A DNA stretch of 64,000 nt from Pseudomonadota bacterium. GTDB lineage: Bacteria > Pseudomonadota > Gammaproteobacteria > Steroidobacterales > Steroidobacteraceae. Positions 19,465-28,907 of this stretch are shown piece after piece. The DNA lies in assembly GCA_021851405.1 (NCBI GenBank), contig JAJZDW010000015.1, positions 17,716-81,715 on the forward strand. The letters run 5' to 3'. Position 1 is the first letter of the stretch. Every line of letters begins with the position of its first letter. The position numbers and the translations under genes were made by a program. The notes beneath the pieces are model-generated. The model saw only the letters and a program-made list of their open reading frames with translations. It searched no databases and was not told where the DNA came from.

Positions 19465-20805
19465 TCAGGTTTCTGACGTTGTCTTTTCGACACAAGCATA
19501 ATAGAAGCCGTCGGTTTCCGCCGCTCCACCGCTCAGCAACTGGACGCCGTGGACCCCCACCACCGCGCCGAGCGGAAAGGCGTCCGGCGGCAGTAGTACC
19601 GGCTCAGCTGAAGGCTCGGCCGCCCGCAGACGCGCCATGACCGCCTCGTTCTCCGCCGGCAGCACCGAGCAGGTCGAATACAGCAGCCGCCCGCCCGGGG
19701 CGAGCAGGGCAAAGGCCGCCCGGAGAATCTCCAGCTGCGTCACCGCGAAGCGGGCGATGTCCTCGGGCCGGCGCAGCAGCTTGATGTCCGGGTGACGTCG
19801 AATCACCCCGGTCCCGGAGCACGGGGCGTCCACCAGGATGCGCTCGAAGGGGCGTCCCTCCCAGAACGCACCCGGATCGCGCACGTCGGCGGCCACCAGC
19901 CGCGCCTGCAGGCCCAGCCGCTGGAGCGTCTCGGCGATGCGCCCGAGCCGGGCCGGGTCGATGTCAACGGCAGTCACCTCGAGCGGTGCGGTACGCTCGA
20001 GCAGGTGCGCGGTCTTGCTGCCCGGCGCGGCGCAGGCGTCCAGCACCCGCATGCCCGGCGCCGCGGCGAGCAGCGGCGCGGCGAGCTGCGCCCCGGCGTC
20101 CTGGACCGAAACCCAGCCGTCGGCAAACCCCGGCAGGTCTGCCACCGGCACCGGCGGATCGATCCGCAGGGCGGTCGCCGCCGCCGCGCCACCGGCGGCA
20201 TCGAGGCGCCGGCCGGTGAGCCCGGCCGCCGCGAGCCTCTCGAGGTAGTGCTCGGCACTGCAACGCTGCAGGTTGAGCCGCACAGTCAGCGGCGGATGCG
20301 CATTGTTCGCCTCGAGCAGCGTCGCGACCTGTTGCGGCCAGGCCGCCTGCAGCGCCTCGAACAGCCAGCGGGGATGGGCGCTGCGGCGAGCCGGATCCGC
20401 ATCGACGCGGGTGAGGATCCGTTCACGCTCAGCCACCCAGCGGCGCAGCACGGCATTCACGAGGCCGGCGGCGGCACCCTCGCGCAGCAGCCGGACCGCA
20501 TCCACCGCGCCGTTCACCGTCAGTTGCGGCGCATTGCGCGAGTACTCGATCTGGTGCGCCGCGCACAGCAGCAGCGCGAGCACCTCGCGCTCGAGCGCAC
20601 TGGGACGCTTCAGCAGGCCCTCGAGGGCCGGCTTCAGGCGCCAGTACCAGCGCACCGTGCCGAGGGCGATGGCGCGCACCGCGGCGCGGCGCGGACTGTC
20701 ATCGTAGGCCGCGAGCGCCACGTCGGCGGACTGGCCGCCGACCACCGCGGCGACCGCGCGAGCCGCATCGGCGAGCACACCGGAGGTCGAGTGCGGCGGC
20801 GTCAC
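19465..20805 (-). CDS. rsmB: 16S rRNA (cytosine-967-C5)-methyltransferase
   Basis: This 446-residue protein has an N-terminal NusB-like RNA-binding domain (RAAVRAIALGTVRWYWRLKP and onwards) and a C-terminal SAM-dependent methyltransferase domain: motif I VLDACAAPGSKTAHLLE, motif IV VDAPCSGTGVIRRHPD, and motif VI LLYSTCSVLPAENE with the catalytic Cys in TCS. The start is GTG at 20805, sharing GTGA with the fmt stop. The frame stays open far upstream, but that extension overlaps fmt antisense-free in another frame and is not family-like. Part of def-fmt-rsmB-DUF4390-ntrYX. Confidence 0.95.
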   Translation of the reverse strand: MTPPHSTSGVLADAARAVAAVVGGQSADVALAAYDDSPRRAAVRAIALGTVRWYWRLKPALEGLLKRPSALEREVLALLLCAAHQIEYSRNAPQLTVNGAVDAVRLLREGAAAGLVNAVLRRWVAERERILTRVDADPARRSAHPRWLFEALQAAWPQQVATLLEANNAHPPLTVRLNLQRCSAEHYLERLAAAGLTGRRLDAAGGAAAATALRIDPPVPVADLPGFADGWVSVQDAGAQLAAPLLAAAPGMRVLDACAAPGSKTAHLLERTAPLEVTAVDIDPARLGRIAETLQRLGLQARLVAADVRDPGAFWEGRPFERILVDAPCSGTGVIRRHPDIKLLRRPEDIARFAVTQLEILRAAFALLAPGGRLLYSTCSVLPAENEAVMARLRAAEPSAEPVLLPPDAFPLGAVVGVHGVQLLSGGAAETDGFYYACVEKTTSET

Positions 20806-21791
20806 TGCGGCGGCCCGAGCCGCTGGCCGCTCTGCACCCGCCGGGAGCCGCGCGCGAAGATGGCGGCCTTCTGCGGCGCGCCGCCCGGCCGCTGCAGGAC
20901 CAGCACCTCGAGGGTTCCCTCGCCACACTGCACCCGCAGGTACCCGGACTCGGGAGGGCCGGCGACCTCGAGCACGGTGCCGGGCGCGGCCGCGACCGCC
21001 AGCGGCGGCCCGAGCCGCGCGGCGTGCACCAACAGGCGCTCCACCGCGCCGCTGTGCGCATCGATGCTCTGCGTCTCGGCGAGCGCTCGCGGGCGCAGCG
21101 CGCGCACCTGACGCTCGATCTGCGTGGCACTGAGCCGCCAGTCGATTTGCGCCTCCTGCTTCAGGAGTTTGCGCGCATACGTGACGCCCTCGGCCGGCTG
21201 AGGCCGCGCACTCAGCGTGCCGGCCGCCCAGCCCTCCACCGCTGCGAGCAGCAACGGTCCGGAGCGCTCGGCGAGACGCTCGAGCAGGCTGGCGCCGGTG
21301 TCCTGCGGCCCGATCGCCACACGCTCCTGCAGCAGAATCGGTCCGGTATCCAGACCCGCCTCCATGCGCATCACCGTCAGACCCGTCTCTGGATCCCCGG
21401 CGAGCAGCGCCCGCTCGACCGGCGCTGCGCCGCGCCAGCGGGGCAGCAGCGAGGCGTGGACGTTGAGGCAGCCGAGCGGCGGCAGATCGAGCACCGCCTG
21501 CGGCAGGATCAGGCCGTAGGCAACCACCACCAGCAGGTCCGGGCGCCACTCGAGCAGCGCCGCCCAGTCCGAAGGCTGCTTCAGCGTCTCCGGCTGGCGC
21601 ACCGGCACATGCGGGGCGGCGGCGAGTTTGACCGGCGAGGCGCTCAGCTGGCGCCCGCGGCCCTTGGGCCGGTCGGGCTGGGTCAACACGCCGACCAGCT
21701 GATGCCGCGAATGACGCAGCGCCTCCAGCACGGGCACGGCAAACTGCGGCGTCCCCGCAAACGCCACGCGCAATACGGTGTTCTCGGCCAC
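20802..21791 (-). CDS. fmt: Methionyl-tRNA formyltransferase
   Basis: This 329-residue enzyme formylates Met-tRNA-fMet with 10-formyl-THF to make initiator tRNA. It starts MAENTVLRVAFAGTPQFAVPVL and carries the catalytic signature NVHASLLPRWRGAAPVERALL, with the invariant Asn, His and Asp of the formyltransferase fold (N-x-H...LDTGPIL). A smaller C-terminal OB-like domain follows from about residue 205. It lies 12 bases downstream of def and is translationally coupled to rsmB, the standard arrangement. Confidence 0.96.
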   Translation of the reverse strand: MAENTVLRVAFAGTPQFAVPVLEALRHSRHQLVGVLTQPDRPKGRGRQLSASPVKLAAAPHVPVRQPETLKQPSDWAALLEWRPDLLVVVAYGLILPQAVLDLPPLGCLNVHASLLPRWRGAAPVERALLAGDPETGLTVMRMEAGLDTGPILLQERVAIGPQDTGASLLERLAERSGPLLLAAVEGWAAGTLSARPQPAEGVTYARKLLKQEAQIDWRLSATQIERQVRALRPRALAETQSIDAHSGAVERLLVHAARLGPPLAVAAAPGTVLEVAGPPESGYLRVQCGEGTLEVLVLQRPGGAPQKAAIFARGSRRVQSGQRLGPPQ

Positions 21792-21803
21792 TGGGTCGAC
21801 CGG

Positions 21804-22340
21804 TCAGAGCGCCGGCGGGGCGGTGTCGACGCGCCGCTGCGTGCGCGCCTTGCGCTCCTTCTCGAGCTTCTTGCGGATACGCTCGCGCTTGAGGTTCGAG
21901 AGGTAGTCCACAAACAACTTTCCGTCGAGGTGATCCATCTCGTGCTGAATGCACACGGCGAGCAGTTCATCGCAGTCCCGCTCGAACACCTGGCCGGTAC
22001 GGTCCTGCGCTCGCACCCGCACCTGCGCTGCGCGCGGGATCGCATCGAAGATCCCGGGCACGGACAGGCAGCCCTCCTCGCCGCTCGTTTCCCCCTCGCG
22101 CGTGATGATCTCGGGGTTGATCAGCACGAGCGGGTCGTTGTGCGCCTCCGAAACATCGATGACAATCACCCGCTGGTGCACGTCGACCTGAGTGGCTGCA
22201 AGGCCGATTCCCGGGGCGGCGTACATGGTCTCGAACAGGTCATCGACCAGACGGTGCAGCCCGGCGTCGAAGCGGGTGACCGGCTGGGCTCGCGTGCGCA
22301 GCCGCGGGTCGGGGAACTCGAGGATCGTTTTCAGGGCCAT
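21804..22340 (-). CDS. def: Peptide deformylase
   Basis: This 178-residue metalloenzyme removes the formyl group from nascent proteins. All three motifs are present: GIGLAATQV (motif 1), EEGCLSVPG with the metal-binding Cys (motif 2), and QHEMDHLDG with both His and the catalytic Glu (motif 3). The C-terminus is a basic helix ([15 protein letters not shown]), as in gammaproteobacterial Def1. The start ATG at 22340 matches the family; the open frame upstream does not. It is divergent from the LysM gene, and the 122-base gap holds both promoters. Confidence 0.96.
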   Translation of the reverse strand: MALKTILEFPDPRLRTRAQPVTRFDAGLHRLVDDLFETMYAAPGIGLAATQVDVHQRVIVIDVSEAHNDPLVLINPEIITREGETSGEEGCLSVPGIFDAIPRAAQVRVRAQDRTGQVFERDCDELLAVCIQHEMDHLDGKLFVDYLSNLKRERIRKKLEKERKARTQRRVDTAPPAL

Positions 22341-22462
22341 GGGAGATTTTGGAGTCGCGATGGGGAAAGTGGTTCCAGCGGCCCCGAATGGCCCGCCGGC
22401 CCGGAGGCGAGCGTGACCGGATGCACAGCTTGACACTAAACCGCCGTACACGGAGAGCCGTC

Positions 22463-23710
22463 ATGCAATTATACGCGGCCATGGCCTCGAAACAGATTCG
22501 TGGTGCCCGCCCCCTTCTGGCGGGCGGGATGGCGGCCCTACTGGCGGCCTGCTCGACCTTGCACGGTGCGAGCCGACCGGTGGCGTCCGCGCCGCCGCCG
22601 GCCAGCGCCTCGCCACCGGCGATCACCCGTCCTGCGCCGGCGCCTGCTGCCGCAGCGTCCGAACCGATCATCCGGCGCAGCGCCCCGATGACCTATACGG
22701 TCAAGCGTGGCGACACGCTGTGGGGCATCGCCTCACGGTTCCTGCGCAACCCCTGGGACTGGCCAGAGGTCTGGTACCTCAACCCCCAGATCCACAACCC
22801 GCACCTGATCTATCCCGGCGATGTGCTGGCGCTGAGCTACGGCGCAAACGGACAGCCCTCGATCCGACTGCTGCGCGCCAGTCCGCTGCGCGGCACGGCG
22901 GGGGGCGAGCCGGTCGTGAAGCTGCGACCCCACCTGCGCAGCAGACCGATCACCGCGGCCATCCCGACCATCCCTTACTCGGCCATCGCCGCGTTCCTCG
23001 CCCGGCCGGTGCTGCTGAGCGCCAGCCAGATCGATCGCGCGCCGCACGTGATCGCCTTCCGGGGTCAACAGCAGGTCGCCGGCAACGGCGCCGTCGCCTA
23101 CGTCAGCCGCCTGGGCCCTCATCCGCACGCCCGCTACAGCATCATTCACGTGGGCCACAAGCTTCGTCAGCCCGGTGACCTCGGCTTCGGGCACGTCTAC
23201 GGCTACCTCGGCACCTACACCGCGACGGCCGTGATCACCGCCTCCGGTCACCCGGCCACGGCGGTGCTCACCGATTCGGCCCGCGAGACGGTCGCGGGCG
23301 ATCGCCTGATCGCCTCGAATACCTCAGCGCCGCTGCGGATCGAGCCCCGAGCGCCGGCCGTTCGCGTGCACGGCAAGATCATCTGGGTCGTCGGCGGCAC
23401 GGGCGGCGCCGATCTCGCCGGCCAGTACGACATCGTCGCACTCGATCGGGGCAGCCGCGCCGGGCTGGTGCCCGGGGACGTGCTCGCGGTCGATCACCAC
23501 GGCTCGGTCGTCCACGATACGCACGGTTCGTTCCACTGGCTGTTCCACTCCCTGGGCTCCTCCGGACGCGCATTTGCGCCGCGGGTGAAGCTCCCGAATT
23601 ACCGGGCCGGCACGCTGCTGGTGTTCAAGACCTACCGGCGGATGTCCTTCGCGCTCGTCGTGGCCGCATCGAACACCATCGCGGTCGGCGACCTCGTGCA
23701 CAACCCTTAG
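22463..23710 (+). CDS. LysM-domain lipoprotein
   Basis: This 415-residue protein carries a lipoprotein signal (GGMAALLAACST with lipobox L-A-A-C), an Ala/Pro-rich linker, and one LysM domain (about residues 80-125: TYTVKRGDTLWGIASRFL to HLIYPGDVLAL) that binds peptidoglycan. The rest is a large region rich in beta strands and His, without a named domain. GGAGAG at 22452-22457 supports the ATG at 22463. A LysM protein divergent from def is conserved in gammaproteobacteria. It likely sits in the envelope and acts in cell-wall maintenance, but the activity is unknown. Confidence 0.88.
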   Translation: MQLYAAMASKQIRGARPLLAGGMAALLAACSTLHGASRPVASAPPPASASPPAITRPAPAPAAAASEPIIRRSAPMTYTVKRGDTLWGIASRFLRNPWDWPEVWYLNPQIHNPHLIYPGDVLALSYGANGQPSIRLLRASPLRGTAGGEPVVKLRPHLRSRPITAAIPTIPYSAIAAFLARPVLLSASQIDRAPHVIAFRGQQQVAGNGAVAYVSRLGPHPHARYSIIHVGHKLRQPGDLGFGHVYGYLGTYTATAVITASGHPATAVLTDSARETVAGDRLIASNTSAPLRIEPRAPAVRVHGKIIWVVGGTGGADLAGQYDIVALDRGSRAGLVPGDVLAVDHHGSVVHDTHGSFHWLFHSLGSSGRAFAPRVKLPNYRAGTLLVFKTYRRMSFALVVAASNTIAVGDLVHNP

Positions 23711-23716
23711 ACGGAG

Positions 23717-24559
23717 TCACCCGTCTGCGGCGGCGCGCCCGGTGAGCGCCGCCAGCACCGGCGCGGTGAGCGGGCGCACGCCACGCCACAGCCGGAACGA
23801 CTCGGCCGCCTGCTCGACCAGCATCCCCCAGCCGGGGGTCGCCTCCCGACAGCCCAACTCGCGCGCCCAGCGCACGAAGGGCGTATCGCCTCGGCCGTAG
23901 GCCATGTCGTAACAGAAGGTGTGCGGCCCGAACAGCTCAGCCGGCACCCCGGGCAGCTCCCCGGTGAGACTCGCCGACGTGGCGTTGATGATGAGGTCGA
24001 AGGGCTGCGCCCCAAGTTCCCCGAAACCGTAGCCTTCGACGGCGCCGAGCGCGCTGAACGCCGCCGCAAGCGCCGCAGCGCGCTCGGCGGTGCGATTGGC
24101 GATCACGATCCGCTGCGGCTCCAGGGCCAACAGCGGCGCAATCACCCCGCGCGCCGCGCCGCCGGCGCCAATCAGCAGAATGCTGCGCCCCCGGATCGGT
24201 ACGCGCAGGTTGGCCGTCAGGTCTTGCACCAGTCCGGCCCCGTCGGTGTTGTCCCCGAGCAGCGTGCCGTCGCGGCGCGCCGCCACAGTATTGAGTGCCC
24301 CGGCGAGGCGCGCCCGCTCGGTCAGCTCATGAGCGAGCGCCAGCGCCCGCGTCTTGTGCGGCAGCGTCACGTTCAAGCCGCGCCCGCCGCGGGCAAAGAA
24401 CTCGTACACCTGCTCGGTGAAGCGCTCCGGCGGGATGTCCATCAACCGGTAGCTGAGCGACTGGCCGGTCTGGCGCGCGAACAACGAGTGAATGAAAGGC
24501 GAGAAACTATGGGCGACCGGGTGACCCACCACGGCGTACTGATCCACGCTCCCTTCCAT
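23717..24559 (-). CDS. aroE: Shikimate 5-dehydrogenase
   Basis: This 280-residue enzyme reduces 3-dehydroshikimate with NADPH in the shikimate pathway. Substrate-binding and catalytic residues appear in VVGHPVAHSFSPFIHSLF, GLNVTLPHKTRALAL (catalytic Lys in PHK) and LGDNTDGAG. The NADPH-binding motif is LLIGAGGAARGVIAPL followed by IANRTAERA, where the Asn-Arg-Thr pattern selects NADP. The end MAYGRGDTPFVRWA is also conserved. It is convergent with the LysM gene, six bases apart, and lies downstream of rlmJ on the same strand. Confidence 0.96.
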   Translation of the reverse strand: MEGSVDQYAVVGHPVAHSFSPFIHSLFARQTGQSLSYRLMDIPPERFTEQVYEFFARGGRGLNVTLPHKTRALALAHELTERARLAGALNTVAARRDGTLLGDNTDGAGLVQDLTANLRVPIRGRSILLIGAGGAARGVIAPLLALEPQRIVIANRTAERAAALAAAFSALGAVEGYGFGELGAQPFDLIINATSASLTGELPGVPAELFGPHTFCYDMAYGRGDTPFVRWARELGCREATPGWGMLVEQAAESFRLWRGVRPLTAPVLAALTGRAAADG

Positions 24560-24592
24560 GGGGTCGATTCTGCGCCCGCGCCGGCCACCCTG

Positions 24593-25441
24593 TCACGCTG
24601 CCGGCCGTGTCAGCCAGCGCACCGCGCCGGCCACGCCGGTCGGCGCCTGCAGGTGCGCATGCAGTTCGGCGAGCCACTCGCCCATCCGGACGTCGAGTTG
24701 ATAAGGCGGATTGACGATCAGCATCCCCGAGCCGTTCAGTGCGACCCGCGAGTCGCAGGGAAACAGCCGCAGCTCGGCCGCCAGCATCGGACGGTCGACG
24801 ACACGCGGAATCCCGGCAAGCCAGCGCTGCGTGTCGCGCGCGTCCTTCACCGGATACCAGACCGCGACGACGCCCGTCGGAAAGCGGTGGAGCGCCGCAG
24901 CGAGCTCGGTACGCACCCGATCGAAGTCCTCGCGCGTGTCCTCATAGGGCGGATCGACCAGCGTCAGCGCGCGCCGCTGCGGCGGCGGCAGCGCCGCCTG
25001 CCAGCGCGCGAAGCCCTCCCCGGTCTCGATGCGCAGCGCCGCCCCCGCGTCGTCTGCGCCGAGCGTGCGGCGCAGGGCCCGGGCCTCCTCGGCCAGCAGC
25101 TCGACGAACACCGCCCGGTCCTGGGGGCGCAGCGCGGTGGCCGCCAGCCAGGGCGAACCGGGGTAGAGGCGCGCCGCCCCCCGCGCCCGGCGCACCGCGG
25201 CCACGCGCTCGAGGTAGGCCTGCAGCTCCGGCGCGGCGCACCGCGCGGCCTGCAGCCGCTCGATGCCCCCGGCCGCCTCGCTCGCCGAATCGGCGAGGTC
25301 GTACACACCGCGGCCGGCATGGGTCTCGAAGTACAGGAAGCCCTTGTCCTTGCGCGCGAGGGCCGCGAGCAGCGCCAGGAGCGTCACGTGCTTGTGCACG
25401 TCGGCGAAGTTGCCCGCATGGTGAAGATGTCGGTATTTCAT
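24593..25441 (-). CDS. rlmJ: 23S rRNA (adenine-2030-N6)-methyltransferase
   Basis: This 282-residue enzyme starts MKYRHLHHAGNFADVHKH, the recognisable RlmJ N-terminus. It has THAGRGVYDL in the SAM-binding region and the catalytic motif LVDPPYEDTREDF, a D-P-P-Y type N6-adenine motif. Near the C-terminus, GMLIVNPPYQLD matches the second conserved segment. RlmJ methylates A2030 of 23S rRNA. A start six codons earlier is possible, but the family start is clear. The 374-base gap to smg on its other side holds the dprA trace described separately. Confidence 0.94.
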   Translation of the reverse strand: MKYRHLHHAGNFADVHKHVTLLALLAALARKDKGFLYFETHAGRGVYDLADSASEAAGGIERLQAARCAAPELQAYLERVAAVRRARGAARLYPGSPWLAATALRPQDRAVFVELLAEEARALRRTLGADDAGAALRIETGEGFARWQAALPPPQRRALTLVDPPYEDTREDFDRVRTELAAALHRFPTGVVAVWYPVKDARDTQRWLAGIPRVVDRPMLAAELRLFPCDSRVALNGSGMLIVNPPYQLDVRMGEWLAELHAHLQAPTGVAGAVRWLTRPAA

Positions 25442-25575
25442 GCGCGCGCACAGTAGCAAACCGACGTCGCGCGCGGGCGGATGAACCGCGGGACGATGCG
25501 CCGGGAGCCCAGGCGTGGCCGTACCCGACGGCGCGACCGTCCCTCCAGACTCGATCGGAGCCCGAAATCAGTCAT

Positions 25576-25800
25576 ATGAATCATGAGGTTATGCAAAATC
25601 GGCCGGGCCGGACATTGGACAAGGAATATGAAATGCTGTTAGATGCGCTCGGCTTTGAGCCGGCGACCTTCGATTCCCTTGCGGCCGGCTCGGCAGGTGC
25701 GGCGCACCGATCGACCCGGCAGAGGGCCGATCCCGCCGCGGCAGGGGCGTTGCGCGCCGGACTGCGGCGGCCGCGTGGTGGCCGAATCGATTCGCACTGA
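25576..25800 (+). pseudogene. Probable dprA 3' remnant (winged-helix domain trace)
   Basis: A 74-codon open frame contains EMLLDALGFEPATFDSLA, which reads like the start of the C-terminal winged-helix domain of DprA (the DNA-processing protein of transformation). After that the similarity in this frame ends. A few bases off-frame, CGGRVVAES resembles the normal end of the same domain, suggesting an indel. It sits immediately before smg, exactly where dprA lies in related genomes, and the rest of dprA is missing. A small unrelated gene is the alternative. No ribosome site is obvious. Confidence 0.5.
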
Positions 25801-25814
25801 CTGCTGCTTGATCA

Positions 25815-26300
25815 ATGACAACCGGCTGCGTTCTCGACGTTCTGATCTACGTTTACGACCATTACCTGATGGCGGACCCGGCGGACGTTCCGGCACGTCG
25901 GCAGATCCTCTCGGCGCTGGCGCACAAGGGGTTCACGGTCGGGGAGGTGGCCAATGCGATGGAATGGCTCTCGGTGCTGGCGGCCGGGTCGCAGCACGCC
26001 GCCGCGGCCGAGCGTACGCCCGCCCGGCGGGCGGTGCGGATTTTCGCCGACGGCGAACTGGGGCGGCTCTCGGACGACTGCCGAGAATTTCTCACCCGGC
26101 TCGATCGCGACGGGGTGCTCACGCCCGAACAGCGTGAACTGGTCATCGAGCGCACGCTGGCGCTCGATGTGGCCGAACCGACGCTCGAGCAGCTGCGGTG
26201 GGTGGTCCTGCTGGCGCTGTCCGTGCAGCCCGCCGAAGACGCCGCATTTGCGCGCTTCGAGGCGCTGATGGCGAGCGAGCGCAGGGTCGTGCGGCACTGA
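25815..26300 (+). CDS. smg: Smg protein (DUF494)
   Basis: This 161-residue cytosolic protein fits the Smg/DUF494 family: an N-terminal VLDVLIYVYDHYL helix, GFTVGEVANAMEWLSVL, then FADGELGRLSDDCREFLTRL and a closing LRWVVLLAL segment. Smg is conserved between dprA and topA in gammaproteobacteria; a regulatory link to DprA or uptake of DNA has been proposed but not settled. It is kept intact here although dprA seems lost. topA begins 18 bases after its stop. Confidence 0.92.
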   Translation: MTTGCVLDVLIYVYDHYLMADPADVPARRQILSALAHKGFTVGEVANAMEWLSVLAAGSQHAAAAERTPARRAVRIFADGELGRLSDDCREFLTRLDRDGVLTPEQRELVIERTLALDVAEPTLEQLRWVVLLALSVQPAEDAAFARFEALMASERRVVRH

Positions 26301-26318
26301 AACGGACACGGTAAAGAC

Positions 26319-28880
26319 ATGGCAGATAATCTGGTTGTCGTCGAGTCGCCGGCCAAGGCGAAGACGATCAAGAAATACCTGGGCAAGGACTTCGAGGTAC
26401 TGGCCTCCTACGGCCACGTGCGCGATCTGGTGCCGAAGGAAGGCGCGGTCGACACCGAGCACGGCTATGCGATGCGCTACCAAGTGCTCGAGAAGAACGA
26501 GCGCCACGTCGAGAGCATCTCCCGCGGCCTGAAGAAGTCCAAGGCGCTGTACCTCGCGACCGACCCGGACCGCGAGGGCGAGGCGATCGCCTGGCACCTG
26601 AAGGAGATCCTCGCCGCCCGCGGCGAACTCGAGGGCAAGACGGTTCATCGCGTGGTGTTCTACGAGATCACGCGCAATGCGATCCGCGCGGCGGTGGAAC
26701 GGCCGCGCGACCTCTCGCTCGACCTGGTCAATGCGCAGCAGGCGCGCCGCGCGCTCGATTACCTGGTCGGCTTTAATCTCTCCCCGCTGCTGTGGAAGAA
26801 GGTCCGCCGCGGCCTCTCGGCCGGACGCGTGCAAAGCCCGGCGCTGCGCATGATCTGCGAGCGCGAGGCGGAGATCGATGCATTCGTCGCCCGGGAATAC
26901 TGGACGCTCGATGGCCAAGGCGCGAGCCGCGGCGCCCAAGCGCCCTTCCCGCTGAAGCTGCTCGAGTTCCGCGGCCGCAAGGTCGAGCAGTTTTCCTTTA
27001 CGGACGAGACCGCGGCGCGCGAGGTCGAGCGCACGCTGCAGCACGCCAGCGGTGCGCTCGGGGAGGCAGCGCCGTTTCAGACCCCGGGGCAGCTCGAGGT
27101 GCTCGCGGTCGAGCGCAAGCAGCGCCGGCGCAGCCCGGCCCCCCCGTTCACCACCTCGACGCTGCAGCAGGAAGCGGCGCGCAAACTCGGCTACAACGCC
27201 CGGCGCACCATGCGCCTGGCGCAGCAGCTCTACGAAGGTGTCGACCTCGGCGAGGGCAACGTCGGGCTGATCACCTACATGCGTACCGACTCGGTGTCGC
27301 TCGCCCAGGAGGCCGTGCAGGAGATCCGCGCCGTGGCGGCCCGGCTGTACGGCCAGGACGAAGTGGCCGAAGAGCCGCGCGCCTTCAAGACCAAATCGAA
27401 GAACGCGCAGGAGGCACACGAAGCCATCCGCCCGACCTCCGCGGCCATCACGCCCGCGGAGGTCGAGGGCAAGATCGACAACGATCTGTACCGGTTGTAC
27501 GCGCTCATCTGGAAGCGCGCGGTCGCCTCGCAGATGGCCTTGGCGGTATTCGACACGGTCGCAGCCGACATGTTGGCCGGCCCCGACGGACCGGAACGTC
27601 ACGTCCTGCGCGCGACCGGCTCGACGCTGGTCAAGCCCGGCTACATTTCGGTCTACCAGGAAGGCACCGACGATGCCAAGAGCGAGGACGAGGACCACGC
27701 GCTGCCGCCGCTGCACGAAGGCGACCGCGTCGAGTTGATCGCCCTCACCGCAGCGCAGCACTTCACCGAGCCGCCCCCGCGCTTCAGCGAAGCCTCGCTC
27801 GTCAAAGCGCTCGAGGAGCACGGCATCGGTCGCCCTTCGACCTACGCGACCATCATCTCGACGCTGCAGGACCGCGAGTACGTCGAGATGGACAACCGGC
27901 GTTTCATCCCGACGGACATCGGCAAGATCGTCAACCGTTTCCTCACCGATCACTTCCATCGTTACGTCGAGTACGGTTTCACCGCCGCCATGGAGGACGA
28001 ACTGGATGCCGTCTCGCGCGGGGAGGAAACCTGGACCGCGCCGCTGGAGAAGTTCTGGAAGCCGTTCATCCAGCAGGTCGAGCAGATCGAGAAGAACGTG
28101 ACGCGCGAGCAGGTCGCGCAGGCGCGCGAGCTCGGCACCGACCCGACGAGCGGCAAGCCCGTCAGCGTGCGCATGGGCCGCTTCGGACCGTTCGTGCAGA
28201 TCGGCACCAAGGACGATGAGGAGAAGCCGCGGTTCGCCGGGTTGCGGCCGGGCCAGAAGATGGACTCGGTGACGCTCGCCGAGGCGATGGAACTGTTCAA
28301 GTTGCCGCGCGCACTCGGGGACACCGCCGAGGGTGAGAGCGTCGTGGCGAACATCGGTCGCTTCGGTCCGTACGTCAAGTACGGCAGCAAGTACGTCTCG
28401 CTGAAGGAGGACGATCCGTATACCGTCTCCCTGGAGCGCGCGCTCGAGGTGATCCGGCTGAAACAGGAAGCCGACGCCAACCGCATCATCAACGACTTCG
28501 GCGTCGACAACATCCAGGTGCTCAACGGCCGCTACGGCCCGTACGTCACCGACGGCAGCAAGAACGCCAAGATTCCGAAGGACCGGGAGCCGAAGTCGCT
28601 CACCCTCGAGGAGTGCCGCACGCTGCTGGCGCAGGCCCCCGCGCGCGGGCGCGGCCGCTTCGGGCGCGGCGCGGGCAAGCGTGCCGGGGCTGCCAAGGCC
28701 CCTGCCGCAGCGCCGGCCGAGACGCCCCCGGCGGCGAAGAAGAAGAGCGCCGCGGCGCGACAGCGGGCGAAGACGGCGGGGAAAAAGGCCGCGACCGGTC
28801 CCCAGAGCCGCGCGCGCACGGGCGCCAAGCGCGCCGCGGGCGCCGCTAAGACCTCGCCCCGGACCGGCACGGCGAAGTAG
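26319..28880 (+). CDS. topA: DNA topoisomerase I with basic C-terminal tail
   Basis: This 853-residue type IA topoisomerase relaxes negative supercoils. The TOPRIM domain starts NLVVVESPAKAKTIKKYLG and has ATDPDREGEAIAWHLKE. The active-site tyrosine is in GLITYMRTDSVSLA, about Tyr320. C-terminal Topo_C repeats (RMGRFGPFVQIG, NIGRFGPYVKYG, LNGRYGPYVTDG) replace the cysteine zinc fingers of E. coli. The last 75 or so residues are Ala, Lys and Arg with almost no hydrophobics, a tail probably contacting DNA. It is directly downstream of smg and 27 bases before gor. Confidence 0.97.
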   Translation: MADNLVVVESPAKAKTIKKYLGKDFEVLASYGHVRDLVPKEGAVDTEHGYAMRYQVLEKNERHVESISRGLKKSKALYLATDPDREGEAIAWHLKEILAARGELEGKTVHRVVFYEITRNAIRAAVERPRDLSLDLVNAQQARRALDYLVGFNLSPLLWKKVRRGLSAGRVQSPALRMICEREAEIDAFVAREYWTLDGQGASRGAQAPFPLKLLEFRGRKVEQFSFTDETAAREVERTLQHASGALGEAAPFQTPGQLEVLAVERKQRRRSPAPPFTTSTLQQEAARKLGYNARRTMRLAQQLYEGVDLGEGNVGLITYMRTDSVSLAQEAVQEIRAVAARLYGQDEVAEEPRAFKTKSKNAQEAHEAIRPTSAAITPAEVEGKIDNDLYRLYALIWKRAVASQMALAVFDTVAADMLAGPDGPERHVLRATGSTLVKPGYISVYQEGTDDAKSEDEDHALPPLHEGDRVELIALTAAQHFTEPPPRFSEASLVKALEEHGIGRPSTYATIISTLQDREYVEMDNRRFIPTDIGKIVNRFLTDHFHRYVEYGFTAAMEDELDAVSRGEETWTAPLEKFWKPFIQQVEQIEKNVTREQVAQARELGTDPTSGKPVSVRMGRFGPFVQIGTKDDEEKPRFAGLRPGQKMDSVTLAEAMELFKLPRALGDTAEGESVVANIGRFGPYVKYGSKYVSLKEDDPYTVSLERALEVIRLKQEADANRIINDFGVDNIQVLNGRYGPYVTDGSKNAKIPKDREPKSLTLEECRTLLAQAPARGRGRFGRGAGKRAGAAKAPAAAPAETPPAAKKKSAAARQRAKTAGKKAATGPQSRARTGAKRAAGAAKTSPRTGTAK

Positions 28881-28907
28881 TCCCTCGACTCGCATCCGGG
28901 ACCTGCA

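Noticed and set aside
19465..21954. An 829-codon frame suggesting a much longer RsmB
   Set aside because: Only the last 446 codons match RsmB; the rest runs over fmt in another frame. The GTG at 20805, overlapping the fmt stop, is the natural start.
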